A stretch of DNA of 64,000 nt, from assembly GCF_008704495.1 (NCBI RefSeq), contig NZ_CP023699.1:6262001-6326000 (forward strand). Direction: 5' to 3'. This DNA comes from Streptomyces kanamyceticus (GTDB lineage: Bacteria; Actinomycetota; Actinomycetes; Streptomycetales; Streptomycetaceae). The number at the start of each line of letters is the position of its first letter. The first letter of the stretch is position 1. The position numbers were made by a program, and so were the translations under genes. Under the pieces are notes generated by a model. That model saw only the letters and a program-made list of their open reading frames with translations, was not told the origin of the DNA and did not search any database. This document shows, piece by piece, positions 18,021 through 26,799 of the stretch.

Positions 18021-18458
18021 CTAGAGATCGTCCGGCAGGATCCGGAAGTGCGTGTACCGACGGCCCAGCGGCCTGACGGCTCGGAAGTCTCGGACGTCCC
18101 GCGTCAGGACGGCGTCCGTGTCGTACTCGGCGGCCAGCGCGACATTCACCGCGTCCACCAGGTCGAGGTCCAGCGAGTCGTACCGAGAACGAAGGGACAG
18201 CGCGGCTTCGAGGATCTCAGGCGTGGGCGGGGCCAGGACCAGCCGCATCTGCCGTGTGCGTGCCGTCAGTGAACGGAGGATGCCGTCGGCGGCCCCGCGT
18301 CCGGCGCGGCTGGTGGCCACCTGGTGGACCTCGGTGAGGGCCAGCGGTGTGGCGACGAGGAGACCGCATTGGTCCGCGGTCTTCCTGGCCTTCTGGTGGT
18401 CGGGGTCGGAACGGTTGAAGAGGGTGAGGAGCCCGGAGGTGTCAGCGATGACGATCAC
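18021..18458 (-). CDS. VapC-type PIN-domain toxin
   Basis: 145 aa from GTG 18458, overlapping the antitoxin stop by GTGA. The PIN acidic residues are visible: IADTSGLL (Asp near residue 5), ALTEVHQ (Glu near 42), DLDLVDAVNVALAAEYDTD (Asp near 100) and LTRDVRDF (Asp near 118). VapC toxins are metal-dependent RNases, often cutting tRNA. The longer upstream frame on this strand is antitoxin in another frame. The pair is flanked by 67-bp direct repeats, which points to acquisition as a unit. Confidence 0.87.
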   Translation of the reverse strand: MIVIADTSGLLTLFNRSDPDHQKARKTADQCGLLVATPLALTEVHQVATSRAGRGAADGILRSLTARTRQMRLVLAPPTPEILEAALSLRSRYDSLDLDLVDAVNVALAAEYDTDAVLTRDVRDFRAVRPLGRRYTHFRILPDDL

Positions 18459-18724
18459 GCCGCGTGCCCCTTGTTGCGGCGCTCGCGGGCCTCGTGGCCG
18501 TCGGTCACGGCTGTGCGGATGTCGTCCCTGGTGACAGGCCCGCCCAGGTCGAAAGTCTCCTCGTCGGTGACGAACGGTTCGTCCCACACGCGGTGGGCCA
18601 GCGCGATGCGGTGGATGCCCTCGCGGATTATCTCGGCTTCAGAGACGCCCAGGCGGGCGGCAGCGTCCTTGATCAGGGCGAGGTCGCTGTCGTCGGCGTA
18701 GACGTTGGTGCGCTTCAGGGCCAT
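18455..18724 (-). CDS. VapB-type antitoxin, ribbon-helix-helix
   Basis: 89 aa from ATG 18724. The N-terminus KRTNVYADDSDLALIKDAAA followed by RLGVSEAEIIREGI is a MetJ/Arc-type ribbon-helix-helix DNA-binding domain; the charged C-terminal half would bind the toxin. It is translated first and coupled to vapC. GGAGG sits only 1 nt before the ATG, too close for normal initiation, so translation may be weak or the transcript leaderless. Spaced GTAC half-sites (18734-18749) just upstream could be an autoregulatory operator. Confidence 0.83.
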   Translation of the reverse strand: MALKRTNVYADDSDLALIKDAAARLGVSEAEIIREGIHRIALAHRVWDEPFVTDEETFDLGGPVTRDDIRTAVTDGHEARERRNKGHAA

Positions 18725-18773
18725 ACCTCCAAGGTACAGGTTGTGTACTACATGCGTGGGTTGCGATGGCGCC

Positions 18774-19574
18774 CTATGCGGCCATCGCGGGGGAGCGGGA
18801 TGCGGACGGGGTGCAGTCGCGGCAGTGGCCCGGTTCCGGTGAGCGGAAGGCGCGGTCGCAGGATTCGCAGTTCTGGAGCGGGTCCGGGCGGGCGGGGCGT
18901 GGGGTGGCAGGGAGTGGGGGTGGCAGGAGTTCGGTCAGGCGGTGGGCGAGCAGGGCTGCCGGGTGGTGGATCGGGGCGGTGGGGAGTCCTGCCGTGAGCG
19001 TGCGGCTCACCGCCTCCGGGGGGATTCCGCGGTCCAGCCATGCCGTCGTGGCCGGGGCGAGGTTTCGTACGTCGCGGGCGGAGAGCAGGAGGCGGGGGTC
19101 GTGGCGGCGCAGGTCCGTGAGGAGTTCGGCCGCCGCGCGGTGTGCTTCGGGGGAGGGGGTGATCGGCGCAGGCTGTGCGGCAGTGGGGGCCGGTGGCGGG
19201 ATCGGTGGACTTGCCGTCATCGCCGGTGGGTTGTTGTACGACACCGTGCGGGTGATGACCTGCCCCGACGGTAGGCGCTCGCGGGTTCGGGCCAGGTAGC
19301 CGTGCGCTTCGAGTTCGCGCAGCGCCGCCGCGATGCGGACCTCGCCCTCCGGGAAGCGGTCCGCCAGGCACTTGATCGTGACCTTGGCGCCTGCGGGCAG
19401 CGACTGGATGTGGGCGGCCAGGCCGATCGCCGTGAGGCTGAGTTCGCGGTGCTGGGTGAGGTGGTTCCCCACCACCGTGAAGCGATCCGGGTGGCGGCGG
19501 TTGATGTGCCGGATGCCGCTTGCGGGAATCGGGGGCTTCGCGGGCGGGGGCGCGTTAAGCTGCTGCTCAGTCAT
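18774..19574 (-). CDS. Winged-helix DNA-binding protein with C-terminal zinc ribbon
   Basis: 266 aa from ATG 19574; the open frame extends upstream and an ATG at 19612 is an alternative. Residues about 20-110 hold the conserved block GIRHINRRHPDRFTVVGNHL and a winged-helix segment (LSLTAIGLAAHIQSLPAGAK, ALRELEAHGYLARTRER). A Pro/Ala-rich linker leads to a helical region and a CESC...HCRDC zinc ribbon near the end. Relatives are common in Streptomyces, often beside AbaA/WhiJ-type regulators as here. Its target is unknown. Its 3' end is duplicated at 17930-17996, beyond vapBC. Confidence 0.78.
   Translation of the reverse strand: MTEQQLNAPPPAKPPIPASGIRHINRRHPDRFTVVGNHLTQHRELSLTAIGLAAHIQSLPAGAKVTIKCLADRFPEGEVRIAAALRELEAHGYLARTRERLPSGQVITRTVSYNNPPAMTASPPIPPPAPTAAQPAPITPSPEAHRAAAELLTDLRRHDPRLLLSARDVRNLAPATTAWLDRGIPPEAVSRTLTAGLPTAPIHHPAALLAHRLTELLPPPLPATPRPARPDPLQNCESCDRAFRSPEPGHCRDCTPSASRSPAMAA
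18822..18888. repeat. Direct repeat, copy 2, inside the 3' end of the HTH gene
   Basis: Partner of 17930-17996 (64/67 identical). It encodes the zinc-ribbon tail of the intact gene. Confidence 0.85.
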
Positions 19575-19849
19575 CGGGAAGGTGTTGTCTTCCTTGGTGT
19601 TAGGCCCTCGCATTGGGATTGCAGTCCCGGCGGGGGCCGTTCCATGTCTTCGGTTGTCGAGGGCGAGCTTGCACCGTGAACTGGCATATGCGCCAGTGGA
19701 GTTGGCCGCGATCACCCGTCCGAGTGAGCGCCTCGGGGTTTGGGGTGGGTGGGAAGGGTTCTCACCCTCATTTCTTACGTTCTTGATGTCGGGCAGCACC
19801 GAGTGCTGGTCCACCGGGGCGTGGAAACCTCGATCCGGTTGAGCAGGGC

Positions 19850-20272
19850 TCAGAGGTCGATTTCCGCCCAGATCGTCTTGCAGGGGCTTGGGCTCAGGTC
19901 CGTTCCCCAGCGGTTCGCGTACGCCTCGATCAGGAACAGGCCTCGGCCCGACTCCGCCTCCGCGTCGGGGAGTTCCGGTCCCTTCGGTAGATCGTCCGCT
20001 CGGGCATCCGTGACCTCGATACGGAGCGTGGCCGTCTCCGTGAGCGTCAGCCCGAGGCGGAAGTTTCTGCCGGGTACGTGACCGTGCAGCACCGCGTTGT
20101 TCGCCAGCTCGGCGACGATCTGCTCCGCCGCCTCGAACGGCTGTCCCCAGCTGCGGAGTTGCTCCCTGGCGAGCAGCCGCGCCAGGCGTGCGCCTCTTCG
20201 CGTCGCGGACAGCAGGATCGTGAACTGGCGTTCGGGGTTCAGCGTCCTGGTCCCGGTGAATTCTCGCTTCAT
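19850..20272 (-). CDS. Anti-sigma-factor-like ATP-binding protein (HATPase_c)
   Basis: 140 aa from ATG 20272. The GHKL fold motifs are present: N-box EQIVAELANNAVLHG (near residue 60), G1 IEVTDARADD (near 95) and G2 ESGRGLFLIEAYANRWG (near 115). These are the RsbW/SpoIIAB-like single-domain proteins that Streptomyces carries in many copies beside XRE and DUF397 genes. It is divergent from the XRE gene at 20430, across a 157-bp shared control region. Whether it phosphorylates anything is unknown. Confidence 0.85.
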   Translation of the reverse strand: MKREFTGTRTLNPERQFTILLSATRRGARLARLLAREQLRSWGQPFEAAEQIVAELANNAVLHGHVPGRNFRLGLTLTETATLRIEVTDARADDLPKGPELPDAEAESGRGLFLIEAYANRWGTDLSPSPCKTIWAEIDL

Positions 20273-20429
20273 GTCACTGAGCGTGGCCGCGTGCGCAGTG
20301 CGTGAACAGCGGTGCGGGCGGTGCGTACCAGGTTTGTCCGGTGCTTGTCCCGGCCTGTCCCGGCTGTCCCGGGTGACGTCTGGGTACGAGTGCGCGTTGG
20401 GTTTGGACGGTACGTCGGAGGTGGGCGCA

Positions 20430-21281
20430 ATGGAGCGTAACGACGGTGTGGATGAACCGGGTTGGGACGTCGATCCGAGTGATGAGATCAGCTCGGTGGT
20501 GGAGTTCGTCGGCCGACAGCTCAAGTTGTGGAGGGAGGCGGCAGAGCTCCGGGTCGCGGAGTTCGCGGAGCGCGTCGGGTACGGGGAGGACCTTGTCCGC
20601 AAGATCGAGCGTGGGGCTCGGATCCCACGCCCCGAGTACCTGGACAAGGTGGACGAGGTGCTGGGGGCGGGCGGACGCATCTCGGGGATGAAGAAGGAGA
20701 TGCGTGAGGCCAGGTATCCGAAGAGGGCGCGTGACTTGGCGAAGCTGGAGGCGCAGGCGGTCGAGATCGGGCTGTACAGCAACCACAACATCCACGGCCT
20801 GCTGCAGACAGAGGAGCACATGCGGGCGCTGTTCGAGATGCGGAGGCCGTCCTACTCGCCGGATCAGGTGGAGCGATTCGTGGCCGCCCGTATGGCCCGG
20901 CGAGTGATCTTCGAGCGCTCGCCCGCACCAGCCCTCAACTTCGTACAGGAAGAGGCGACGCTGCGACGCACTATCGGAGGGAGAATGGCTCTACGGCGAC
21001 AACTGGAACACCTCGCGGAAGTAGCTAAGTTGCAGAGTGTCACGTTCCAGGTGATGCCACTCGACTGTGAGAGTCATACCGGAATGGGAGGCCTGATCGA
21101 AGTGCTGAAGTTCCGTGACGGCACGGGAGTTGGGCGCTCCGAGGGGGCGTTCGGTGGCCACCCTGTCTCCGACCCGAAGCAGCTCAGGATCCTGGAGTTG
21201 CGCTATGGAATGATCCGGACTCAGGCTCTCAGGCCACGGGAGTCGCTGGCCTTCATCGAGCGAATGCTGGGAGAAACATGA
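20430..21281 (+). CDS. WhiJ/AbaA-type XRE regulator (HTH plus DUF5753)
   Basis: 283 aa from ATG 20430 with GGAGG 8 nt upstream; the frame is open for 330 nt further left with no homology. The helix-turn-helix lies at about residues 28-85 (VGRQLKLWREAAELRVAEFA, KIERGARIPRPEYLD). The rest is the DUF5753 domain, recognisable by LYSNHNIHGLLQTEEHMRAL and LEHLAEVAKLQSVTFQVMPL. It overlaps the DUF397 gene by ATGA. In S. coelicolor such XRE-DUF397 pairs act on development and antibiotic production, the small protein modulating the regulator. Confidence 0.9.
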   Translation: MERNDGVDEPGWDVDPSDEISSVVEFVGRQLKLWREAAELRVAEFAERVGYGEDLVRKIERGARIPRPEYLDKVDEVLGAGGRISGMKKEMREARYPKRARDLAKLEAQAVEIGLYSNHNIHGLLQTEEHMRALFEMRRPSYSPDQVERFVAARMARRVIFERSPAPALNFVQEEATLRRTIGGRMALRRQLEHLAEVAKLQSVTFQVMPLDCESHTGMGGLIEVLKFRDGTGVGRSEGAFGGHPVSDPKQLRILELRYGMIRTQALRPRESLAFIERMLGET

Positions 21282-21550
21282 TCGGCAAGGCCTCTGTCGG
21301 GGACGCCTCCGGGCTTGAGTGGTTCAAGAGCAGCTATAGCAGCAGCAGCGAGGGCGACGACTGCGTCGAGGTCGCCTTGGAGTGGCGCAAGAGCAGCTAC
21401 AGCAGCAGCAACGAATCCGGCGACTGCGTAGAGGTCGCCTCAACGCCCTCCACCATCCACCTCCGCGACTCCAAGCTCACCGACGGCCCCCACCTCACCC
21501 TCGCCCCCGACACCTGGTCCGCCTTCATCGCGTACGCGTCGAACCACTGA
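21278..21550 (+). CDS. DUF397 protein with internally duplicated signature
   Basis: 90 aa from ATG 21278, coupled to the XRE gene. DUF397 proteins are usually about 60-75 aa with one W-x-KSSYS...C-V-E-V-A signature. Here it occurs twice in tandem: LEWFKSSYSSSSEGDDCVEVA then LEWRKSSYSSSNESGDCVEVA split by no linker. The rest (HLRDSKL, SAFIAYA) is standard. The protein is the likely partner of the XRE regulator upstream. Its last 26 bp overlap the convergent membrane-protein gene. Confidence 0.88.
   Translation: MIGKASVGDASGLEWFKSSYSSSSEGDDCVEVALEWRKSSYSSSNESGDCVEVASTPSTIHLRDSKLTDGPHLTLAPDTWSAFIAYASNH
21314..21439 (+). repeat. 63-bp in-frame tandem duplication inside the DUF397 gene
   Basis: Units 21314-21376 and 21377-21439 are each 21 codons long and encode near-identical peptides. 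Synonymous differences (TAT/TAC, GTC/GTA, CTT/TTG) show it is not brand new. Confidence 0.85.
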
Positions 21551-22136
21551 CCCGCCGCCTCCAGTACGCAACCGTCACCGCCCCGAGCAGTGGCCCCCAC
21601 AGCACCAGCGGCAGATAACCGGCGTAGAAGAGGATCCCGTCCCAACCACCCTGATTTCCGGGGTAGTCCGCGGGGGACTCGTCGCCCCGGACCGTGACGT
21701 TCATGGCGTCGCCGATGATCAACGCCGTCCACATCACCGTCAGGACGAACGCGCCGAGGGCGGCGGGGACGACGGCGGTCAGGGGCCTGACCCTGCGTCC
21801 GCCCAGCCAGGGGATCCAGCGGGGGAACACCTCGCCCCACGCCGCCACCAGGCCCACCGCGGCGAACGCGAGGAGTTCGGACAGGGCCGACAGCAGGAAC
21901 ACGTACACCTCGCCGGGGAGCCACGAGGGCAGGTTGCCGTCCTTTCCGTCGGCGTCCGGGGAGAACGCCGCGCCGAGACGCCAGATGGTCGACGGCAGGA
22001 CGACGAGCGGGACGGCGTACGCGGCGTTCCTGGCCCAGCGGGGGACGCCGGGCACGGGGGCGTGCGCCTTGCGCCAGGCGGTGCGGAGGCGTCCGGCGGG
22101 AGGTCGGGGCGTGGTGAGCGATGTCGATGTCGTCAT
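21525..22136 (-). CDS. Integral membrane protein, about four helices
   Basis: 203 aa from ATG 22136; the frame is open upstream but the added residues look random. Hydrophobic segments are at about residues 35-53, 75-100, 115-138 and 165-190, with a Gly/Asp-rich loop between the third and fourth. No family recognised. It is convergent with DUF397 (26-bp overlap) and divergent from the MFS gene across 193 bp. Confidence 0.62.
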   Translation of the reverse strand: MTTSTSLTTPRPPAGRLRTAWRKAHAPVPGVPRWARNAAYAVPLVVLPSTIWRLGAAFSPDADGKDGNLPSWLPGEVYVFLLSALSELLAFAAVGLVAAWGEVFPRWIPWLGGRRVRPLTAVVPAALGAFVLTVMWTALIIGDAMNVTVRGDESPADYPGNQGGWDGILFYAGYLPLVLWGPLLGAVTVAYWRRRVSGSTRTR

Positions 22137-22329
22137 GGCCGGAAGGCTGTCAATCCGGGACCGGTACGGGGATCGGCCGCCGGTCGCGAACCGTGCGGCA
22201 CGGCTCCGCCGCGCGGGGGAGGCGCCGTGCGACCCGTGGCGCGGAGCACGCGGCGTACGACCAAGGGACCAGTGATCTCCCGCCTCCGGACAGGGGTCAC
22301 CAAGCGCGACGCCCCTTACTCTGGCGAGC

Positions 22330-23793
22330 ATGACCGCCCTGGAGCACGGTGACACCGATGTCACCTCCGACGCACCGATATCCCCGCCCGCCCCGCAGGG
22401 AGCCGGTGGCGTCCTGGCCAAGCCCTACCGCGCCCTGAGCATCGGCATCGTCTCCGTCGTCCTCCTCATCGCCTTCGAGGCGACCGCCGTCGGGACCGCG
22501 ATGCCCGTCGCCGCGCGCGAACTCGACGGCGTCTCGCTCTACGCCTTCGCGTTCTCCGGGTACTTCACCACCAGCCTCTTCGGCATGGTGCTGAGCGGGC
22601 AGTGGGCCGACCGGCGAGGGCCGCTCGGGCCGCTCGCCGCCGGGATCGGGCTCTTCGCGGCGGGGCTGCTGCTGAGCGGGACCGCCGGGACCATGTGGCT
22701 GTTCATCGCGGGGCGCGCCGTCCAGGGGCTCGGCGGCGGGCTCGTGATCGTCGCGCTGTACGTCGTCGTCAGCCGCGCCTACCCCGAGCATCTGCGCCCT
22801 TCGATCATGGCGGCGTTCGCGGCGAGCTGGGTCGTGCCGTCCGTGGTCGGGCCGCTCGTCTCCGGGACCGTCACCGAGCACCTCGGCTGGCGCTGGGTGT
22901 TCGTCGGCATCCCCGTCCTCGTCGTAGCGCCCCTCGCCCTCGCGCTGCCCGCGATACGCCGGACCGCGTCAGGTCCCGTCGATCCCTCCGCGCCCGTCGC
23001 CGCGTTCGACCGGCGTCGTATCCGCCTCGCGCTGGGCATCTCGCTGGGCGCGGGACTGCTTCAGTACGCCGGTCAGGACCTGCGGTGGCTCTCGCTGGTG
23101 CCCGCCGTGCTCGGTGCCGCCGTCCTCGTGCCCGCCGTCCTGGGGCTGCTGCCCAAGGGGACGTACCGGGCCGCGCGCGGGCTGCCCTCCGTGGTGCTGC
23201 TTCGCGGCGTCGCCGCCGGGTCGTTCATCGCCGCCGAGTCCTTCGTGCCGCTGATGCTCGTCACGCAGCGCGGGCTCAGCCCCACCATGGCCGGGCTCTC
23301 CCTCGCCGTGGGCGGTGCGACCTGGGCGCTCGGGTCCTTCGTCCAGTCGCGGCCTCGCATGGAGCCCTACCGGGGACGCCTCGTCGCCATCGGCATGGTG
23401 CTCGTCGCCGCCTCCATCGCCGCCGCGCCGACCGTCCTCATCGCGTCCGTACCCGTGTGGATCGTCGGGGTCGCCTGGGCCTTCGGGTGCTTCGGGATGG
23501 GCATGGTCATCGCCTCCACGAGCGTGCTGCTCCTGCGGCTCTCGCCGCCCGCCGACGCGGGCTCGAACTCCGCCGCACTCCAGATCTCCGACGGCCTCTC
23601 GAACGTGATCCTCCTCGCCGTCGGCGGCGCCGCCTTCGCCGCGCTGGGCGGCGGCACGGTGGGCGCGACACACGGGGCGGGGGGTGCGGCGGGGTCCCAC
23701 CCGGCCGCCTTCGTCGCCGTCTTCCTGCCGATGGCGGCGGTCGCCCTGGCCGGGGCCTGGATCGGCACGCGGCTGAAGGAACGTACCGCCTGA
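22330..23793 (+). CDS. MFS transporter, drug-exporter type
   Basis: 487 aa from ATG 22330. About 12-14 hydrophobic helices start at residue 37; the loop after helix 2 carries the MFS motif A (GQWADRRGPLGP), and AGRAVQGLGGGLVIVALYVV and FAASWVVPSVVGPLVSG are typical of the H+-antiport multidrug family. The pattern predicts proton-driven efflux across the cytoplasmic membrane. No regulator gene sits beside it, and the substrate is unknown. Confidence 0.88.
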   Translation: MTALEHGDTDVTSDAPISPPAPQGAGGVLAKPYRALSIGIVSVVLLIAFEATAVGTAMPVAARELDGVSLYAFAFSGYFTTSLFGMVLSGQWADRRGPLGPLAAGIGLFAAGLLLSGTAGTMWLFIAGRAVQGLGGGLVIVALYVVVSRAYPEHLRPSIMAAFAASWVVPSVVGPLVSGTVTEHLGWRWVFVGIPVLVVAPLALALPAIRRTASGPVDPSAPVAAFDRRRIRLALGISLGAGLLQYAGQDLRWLSLVPAVLGAAVLVPAVLGLLPKGTYRAARGLPSVVLLRGVAAGSFIAAESFVPLMLVTQRGLSPTMAGLSLAVGGATWALGSFVQSRPRMEPYRGRLVAIGMVLVAASIAAAPTVLIASVPVWIVGVAWAFGCFGMGMVIASTSVLLLRLSPPADAGSNSAALQISDGLSNVILLAVGGAAFAALGGGTVGATHGAGGAAGSHPAAFVAVFLPMAAVALAGAWIGTRLKERTA

Positions 23794-23928
23794 GGTTCCC
23801 CCCCGGGGCCGGTGTGACACCCGTCGCACCCACCCCGGCACCCGCCCCGATCTCACGGGAACGTCAACCCATCACCGGTAAGGTGGCCCGGTTGTCATAC
23901 GTGCCGCCGACCCGCGAACCCGGAGACC

Positions 23929-25728
23929 GTGACTACCACCAGCGCCGCCGCCAACTCCTCCCACCACCTCTCGCCCGCCTTCCCGGGGCGTGCGCCCTGG
24001 GGCACCGCGAACAAGCTGCGTGCCTGGCAGCAGGGCGCGATGGAGCGGTACCTCCAGGAGCAGCCGAGAGACTTCCTCGCCGTCGCCACCCCCGGCGCCG
24101 GCAAGACGACGTTCGCGCTCACGCTCGCCTCCTGGCTGCTGCACCACCACGTCGTGCAGCAGGTCACCGTGGTCGCGCCGACCGAGCACCTGAAGAAGCA
24201 GTGGGCCGAGGCGGCCGCCCGCATAGGCATCAAGCTGGACCCCGAGTACAGCGCGGGCCCGCTCAGCAAGGAGTACCAGGGCGTCGCCGTGACGTACGCC
24301 GGTGTCGGCGTGCGCCCGATGCTGCACCGCAACCGCTCCGAGCAGCGCAAGACCCTCGTGATCCTCGACGAGATCCACCACGCCGGTGACTCGAAGTCCT
24401 GGGGCGAGGCCTGCCTCGAAGCGTTCGAGCCCGCCACGCGGCGCCTCGCGCTGACCGGTACGCCGTTCCGGTCCGACACGAACCCCATCCCCTTCGTCCA
24501 GTACGAGGAAGGTAACGACGGCATCCGGCGGTCCTCCGCCGACTACACCTACGGCTACGGCAGCGCGCTCGGCGACGGCGTCGTGCGGCCCGTCATCTTC
24601 CTCTCCTACTCCGGCAACATGCGCTGGCGTACGAAGGCGGGGGACGAGATCGCGGCGCGGCTCGGCGAGCCCATGACCAAGGACGCCGTCTCGCAGGCCT
24701 GGCGCACCGCGCTCGACGCGCGCGGCGAGTGGATGCCGAACGTCCTCAAGGCCGCCGACAAGCGGCTCACCGAGGTCAGGAAGGCCATCCCCGACGCGGG
24801 CGGCCTCGTCATCGCCTCCGACCAGGAATCCGCGCGCGCCTACGCCAAGCTGATCCGCGAGATCACCGGGACCAAGGCCACCGTCGTCCTCTCCGACGAC
24901 ACCGGCGCCTCCCAGCGCATCGACGACTTCGCCGAGGGCGACGACCGGTGGATGGTCGCGGTCCGCATGGTGTCCGAAGGCGTCGACGTGCCGCGCCTTG
25001 CGGTCGGCGTGTATGCCACCACCATCTCCACGCCGCTCTTCTTCGCGCAGGCCGTCGGCCGTTTCGTACGGTCCAGGCGGCGCGGCGAGACCGCGTCCGT
25101 CTTCCTGCCCACCGTCCCCGACCTGCTCGGCTTCGCCAACGAGATGGAGGTCGAGCGCGACCACGTGCTCGACAAGCCGAAGAAGGACGGCGAGGAGGAC
25201 CCCTACGCCGAGTCCGAGGCCGAGATGGACGAGGCCAACAAGCAGGAGGACGAGGACACCGGCGAGCAGGAGCAGTTCTCCTTCGAGGCCCTGGAATCCG
25301 AGGCCGTCTTCGACCGCGTCCTCTTCGACGGCGCCGAGTTCGGCATGCAGGCCCACCCGGGGAGTGAAGAGGAGCAGGACTACCTCGGCATCCCCGGGCT
25401 CCTCGAACCCGACCAGGTGCAGATGCTGCTGCAGAAGCGGCAGGCCCGGCAGATCGCCCACAGCAAGAAGAAGCCGGACGAGGAGGCCGATCTCCTCGAA
25501 CTGCCCGCCGAGCGGCGTCCCGTGGTCTCCCACAAGGAACTCCTCGGGCTCAGGAAGCAGCTCAACACGATGGTCGGGGCGTACGTCCATCAGAGCGGCA
25601 AGCCGCACGGCGTGATCCACACCGAGCTGCGGCGCACCTGCGGCGGGCCGCCGAGCGCGGAGGCGACGGCGGGGCAGCTGCGGCAGCGCATCGAGAAGGT
25701 CCAGGAGTGGGCCACCCGCATGAAGTGA
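23929..25728 (+). CDS. DEAD/DEAH-box (SF2) helicase
   Basis: 599 aa from GTG 23929. Motif I ATPGAGKTT is near residue 53, motif II DEIHH near 147, motif III TGTPFRSD near 180 and motif VI QAVGRFVRSRRRGE near 375, so both RecA-like domains are complete. A highly acidic stretch (about 405-450) and a C-terminal region of about 150 residues follow (SHKELLGLRKQLNTMVGAYV). It resembles the XPB/UvrB-like SF2 helicases universal in Streptomyces. A role in DNA repair is plausible but unproven. The GGAG before the start is only 3 nt away. Confidence 0.88.
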   Translation: MTTTSAAANSSHHLSPAFPGRAPWGTANKLRAWQQGAMERYLQEQPRDFLAVATPGAGKTTFALTLASWLLHHHVVQQVTVVAPTEHLKKQWAEAAARIGIKLDPEYSAGPLSKEYQGVAVTYAGVGVRPMLHRNRSEQRKTLVILDEIHHAGDSKSWGEACLEAFEPATRRLALTGTPFRSDTNPIPFVQYEEGNDGIRRSSADYTYGYGSALGDGVVRPVIFLSYSGNMRWRTKAGDEIAARLGEPMTKDAVSQAWRTALDARGEWMPNVLKAADKRLTEVRKAIPDAGGLVIASDQESARAYAKLIREITGTKATVVLSDDTGASQRIDDFAEGDDRWMVAVRMVSEGVDVPRLAVGVYATTISTPLFFAQAVGRFVRSRRRGETASVFLPTVPDLLGFANEMEVERDHVLDKPKKDGEEDPYAESEAEMDEANKQEDEDTGEQEQFSFEALESEAVFDRVLFDGAEFGMQAHPGSEEEQDYLGIPGLLEPDQVQMLLQKRQARQIAHSKKKPDEEADLLELPAERRPVVSHKELLGLRKQLNTMVGAYVHQSGKPHGVIHTELRRTCGGPPSAEATAGQLRQRIEKVQEWATRMK

Positions 25729-26057
25729 TCCGCCGGACACCGGCGGGCGCGGGGAGCGGGGTGTTCCGACTGCGGAGGGCTTGTGCGGAGGTCGTGCAAG
25801 CCCTCCGCGTCGTACGCCCCGCGTAACGGGGCAAGTGGGGGCGCTAGGGGCGCCGCGGTGCCCGGATTCTGGACGAAGTCTTCCGCTCAGCGGGACGGCC
25901 TCGCTAATGTCCCCGCAAAGCACACGCCCCGTGGCAGCGCCGCCGCGGAGCGCAGCCGGTGTTCCGACCGGCGGCCTCTGACGCGCGTCGCCCACGGGAC
26001 CGGCGACGCAACCGCCGCGTAGGGGGGCCGCCGACCCTCACCTAAGGAGTGGGCGTC
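25729..26057. other. Gap between helicase and IclR genes, with terminator hairpins
   Basis: No gene found. It holds a small hairpin right after the helicase stop (CGCCGG/CCGGCG, 25731-25745) and a stronger one at 25772-25808. The remainder should hold the IclR promoter; no clear -10/-35 was seen. Confidence 0.5.
25772..25808 (+). terminator. Hairpin, probable helicase terminator
   Basis: Perfect 12-bp arms GCGGAGGGCTTG and CAAGCCCTCCGC with a 13-nt loop, 43 nt after the helicase stop. No T-run follows, as is common in Streptomyces. Confidence 0.6.
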
Positions 26058-26699
26058 GTGACCGCGGAGACTTCCCAGACGCTCGACAGAGGACTGCGCG
26101 TCCTCAAGCTGCTGGCCGACACCGACCATGGCCTGACGGTCACCGAGCTGTCCAACAAGCTCGGCGTGAACCGCACCGTGGTCTACCGCCTGCTCGCCAC
26201 GCTGGAACAGCACGCCCTCGTGCGCCGGGACCTGGGCGGCCGCGCCCGCGTCGGCCTCGGCGTGCTGCGCCTGGGCCGCCAGGTGCACCCGCTGGTGCGG
26301 GAGGCCGCGCTGCCCGCGCTGCGCTCGCTCGCGGAGGACATAGGGGCGACGGCGCACCTGACGCTGGTGGACGGGACGGAGGCACTCGCGGTCGCCGTCG
26401 TGGAGCCGACGTGGACCGACTACCACGTGGCCTACCGGACGGGCTTCCGGCACCCCCTGGACCGAGGCGCCGCGGGCCGCGCGATCCTCGCCGCCCGCCA
26501 GAACCTGGTCACCGACCCCGGCTACGAGCTCACCCACGGGGAGCTGGAGGCGGGCGCGAGCGGGGCCGCGGCGGCGTTGGTGGGGGTGACGGGGATAGAG
26601 GGCAGCGTGGGGGTGGTCATGCTTTCGGACTCGGTGCCGGAGAGGGTGGGGCCCCGTGTGGTTGACGCGGCGCGCGAGGTAGCCGACGCGTTGCGCTGA
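26058..26699 (+). CDS. IclR-family transcriptional regulator
   Basis: 213 aa from GTG 26058; AAGGAG lies 8 nt before it and overlaps an alternative GTG at 26049, which decides the start. The N-terminal winged helix (LDRGLRVLKLLADTDHGLTV, LSNKLGVNRTVVYRLLATLE) is followed by an effector domain with ATAHLTLVDGTEALAVAVVEP and DRGAAGRAIL. It is slightly shorter than the usual 240-260 aa. The target is unknown: neither the helicase nor the Lon-like gene is a typical IclR target. Confidence 0.88.
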   Translation: MTAETSQTLDRGLRVLKLLADTDHGLTVTELSNKLGVNRTVVYRLLATLEQHALVRRDLGGRARVGLGVLRLGRQVHPLVREAALPALRSLAEDIGATAHLTLVDGTEALAVAVVEPTWTDYHVAYRTGFRHPLDRGAAGRAILAARQNLVTDPGYELTHGELEAGASGAAAALVGVTGIEGSVGVVMLSDSVPERVGPRVVDAAREVADALR

Positions 26700-26710
26700 G
26701 GGCGGTCTTA

Positions 26711-26734
26711 GCCCGTCCGGCGATTGAGGACGAG
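26711..26734 (+). repeat. Interspersed repeat, family A
   Basis: GCCCGTCCGGCGATTGAGG plus ACGAG, just after the IclR stop. It is the same element as at 34081, 51983, 55426, 55495, 55574 and 61391. Confidence 0.8.
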
Positions 26735-26799
26735 CTCGGCGCAGCCGGCGACGGGCAGCACCCCGGAGCCGACCAGCCGGAGCACGTTAGATTGGCACC

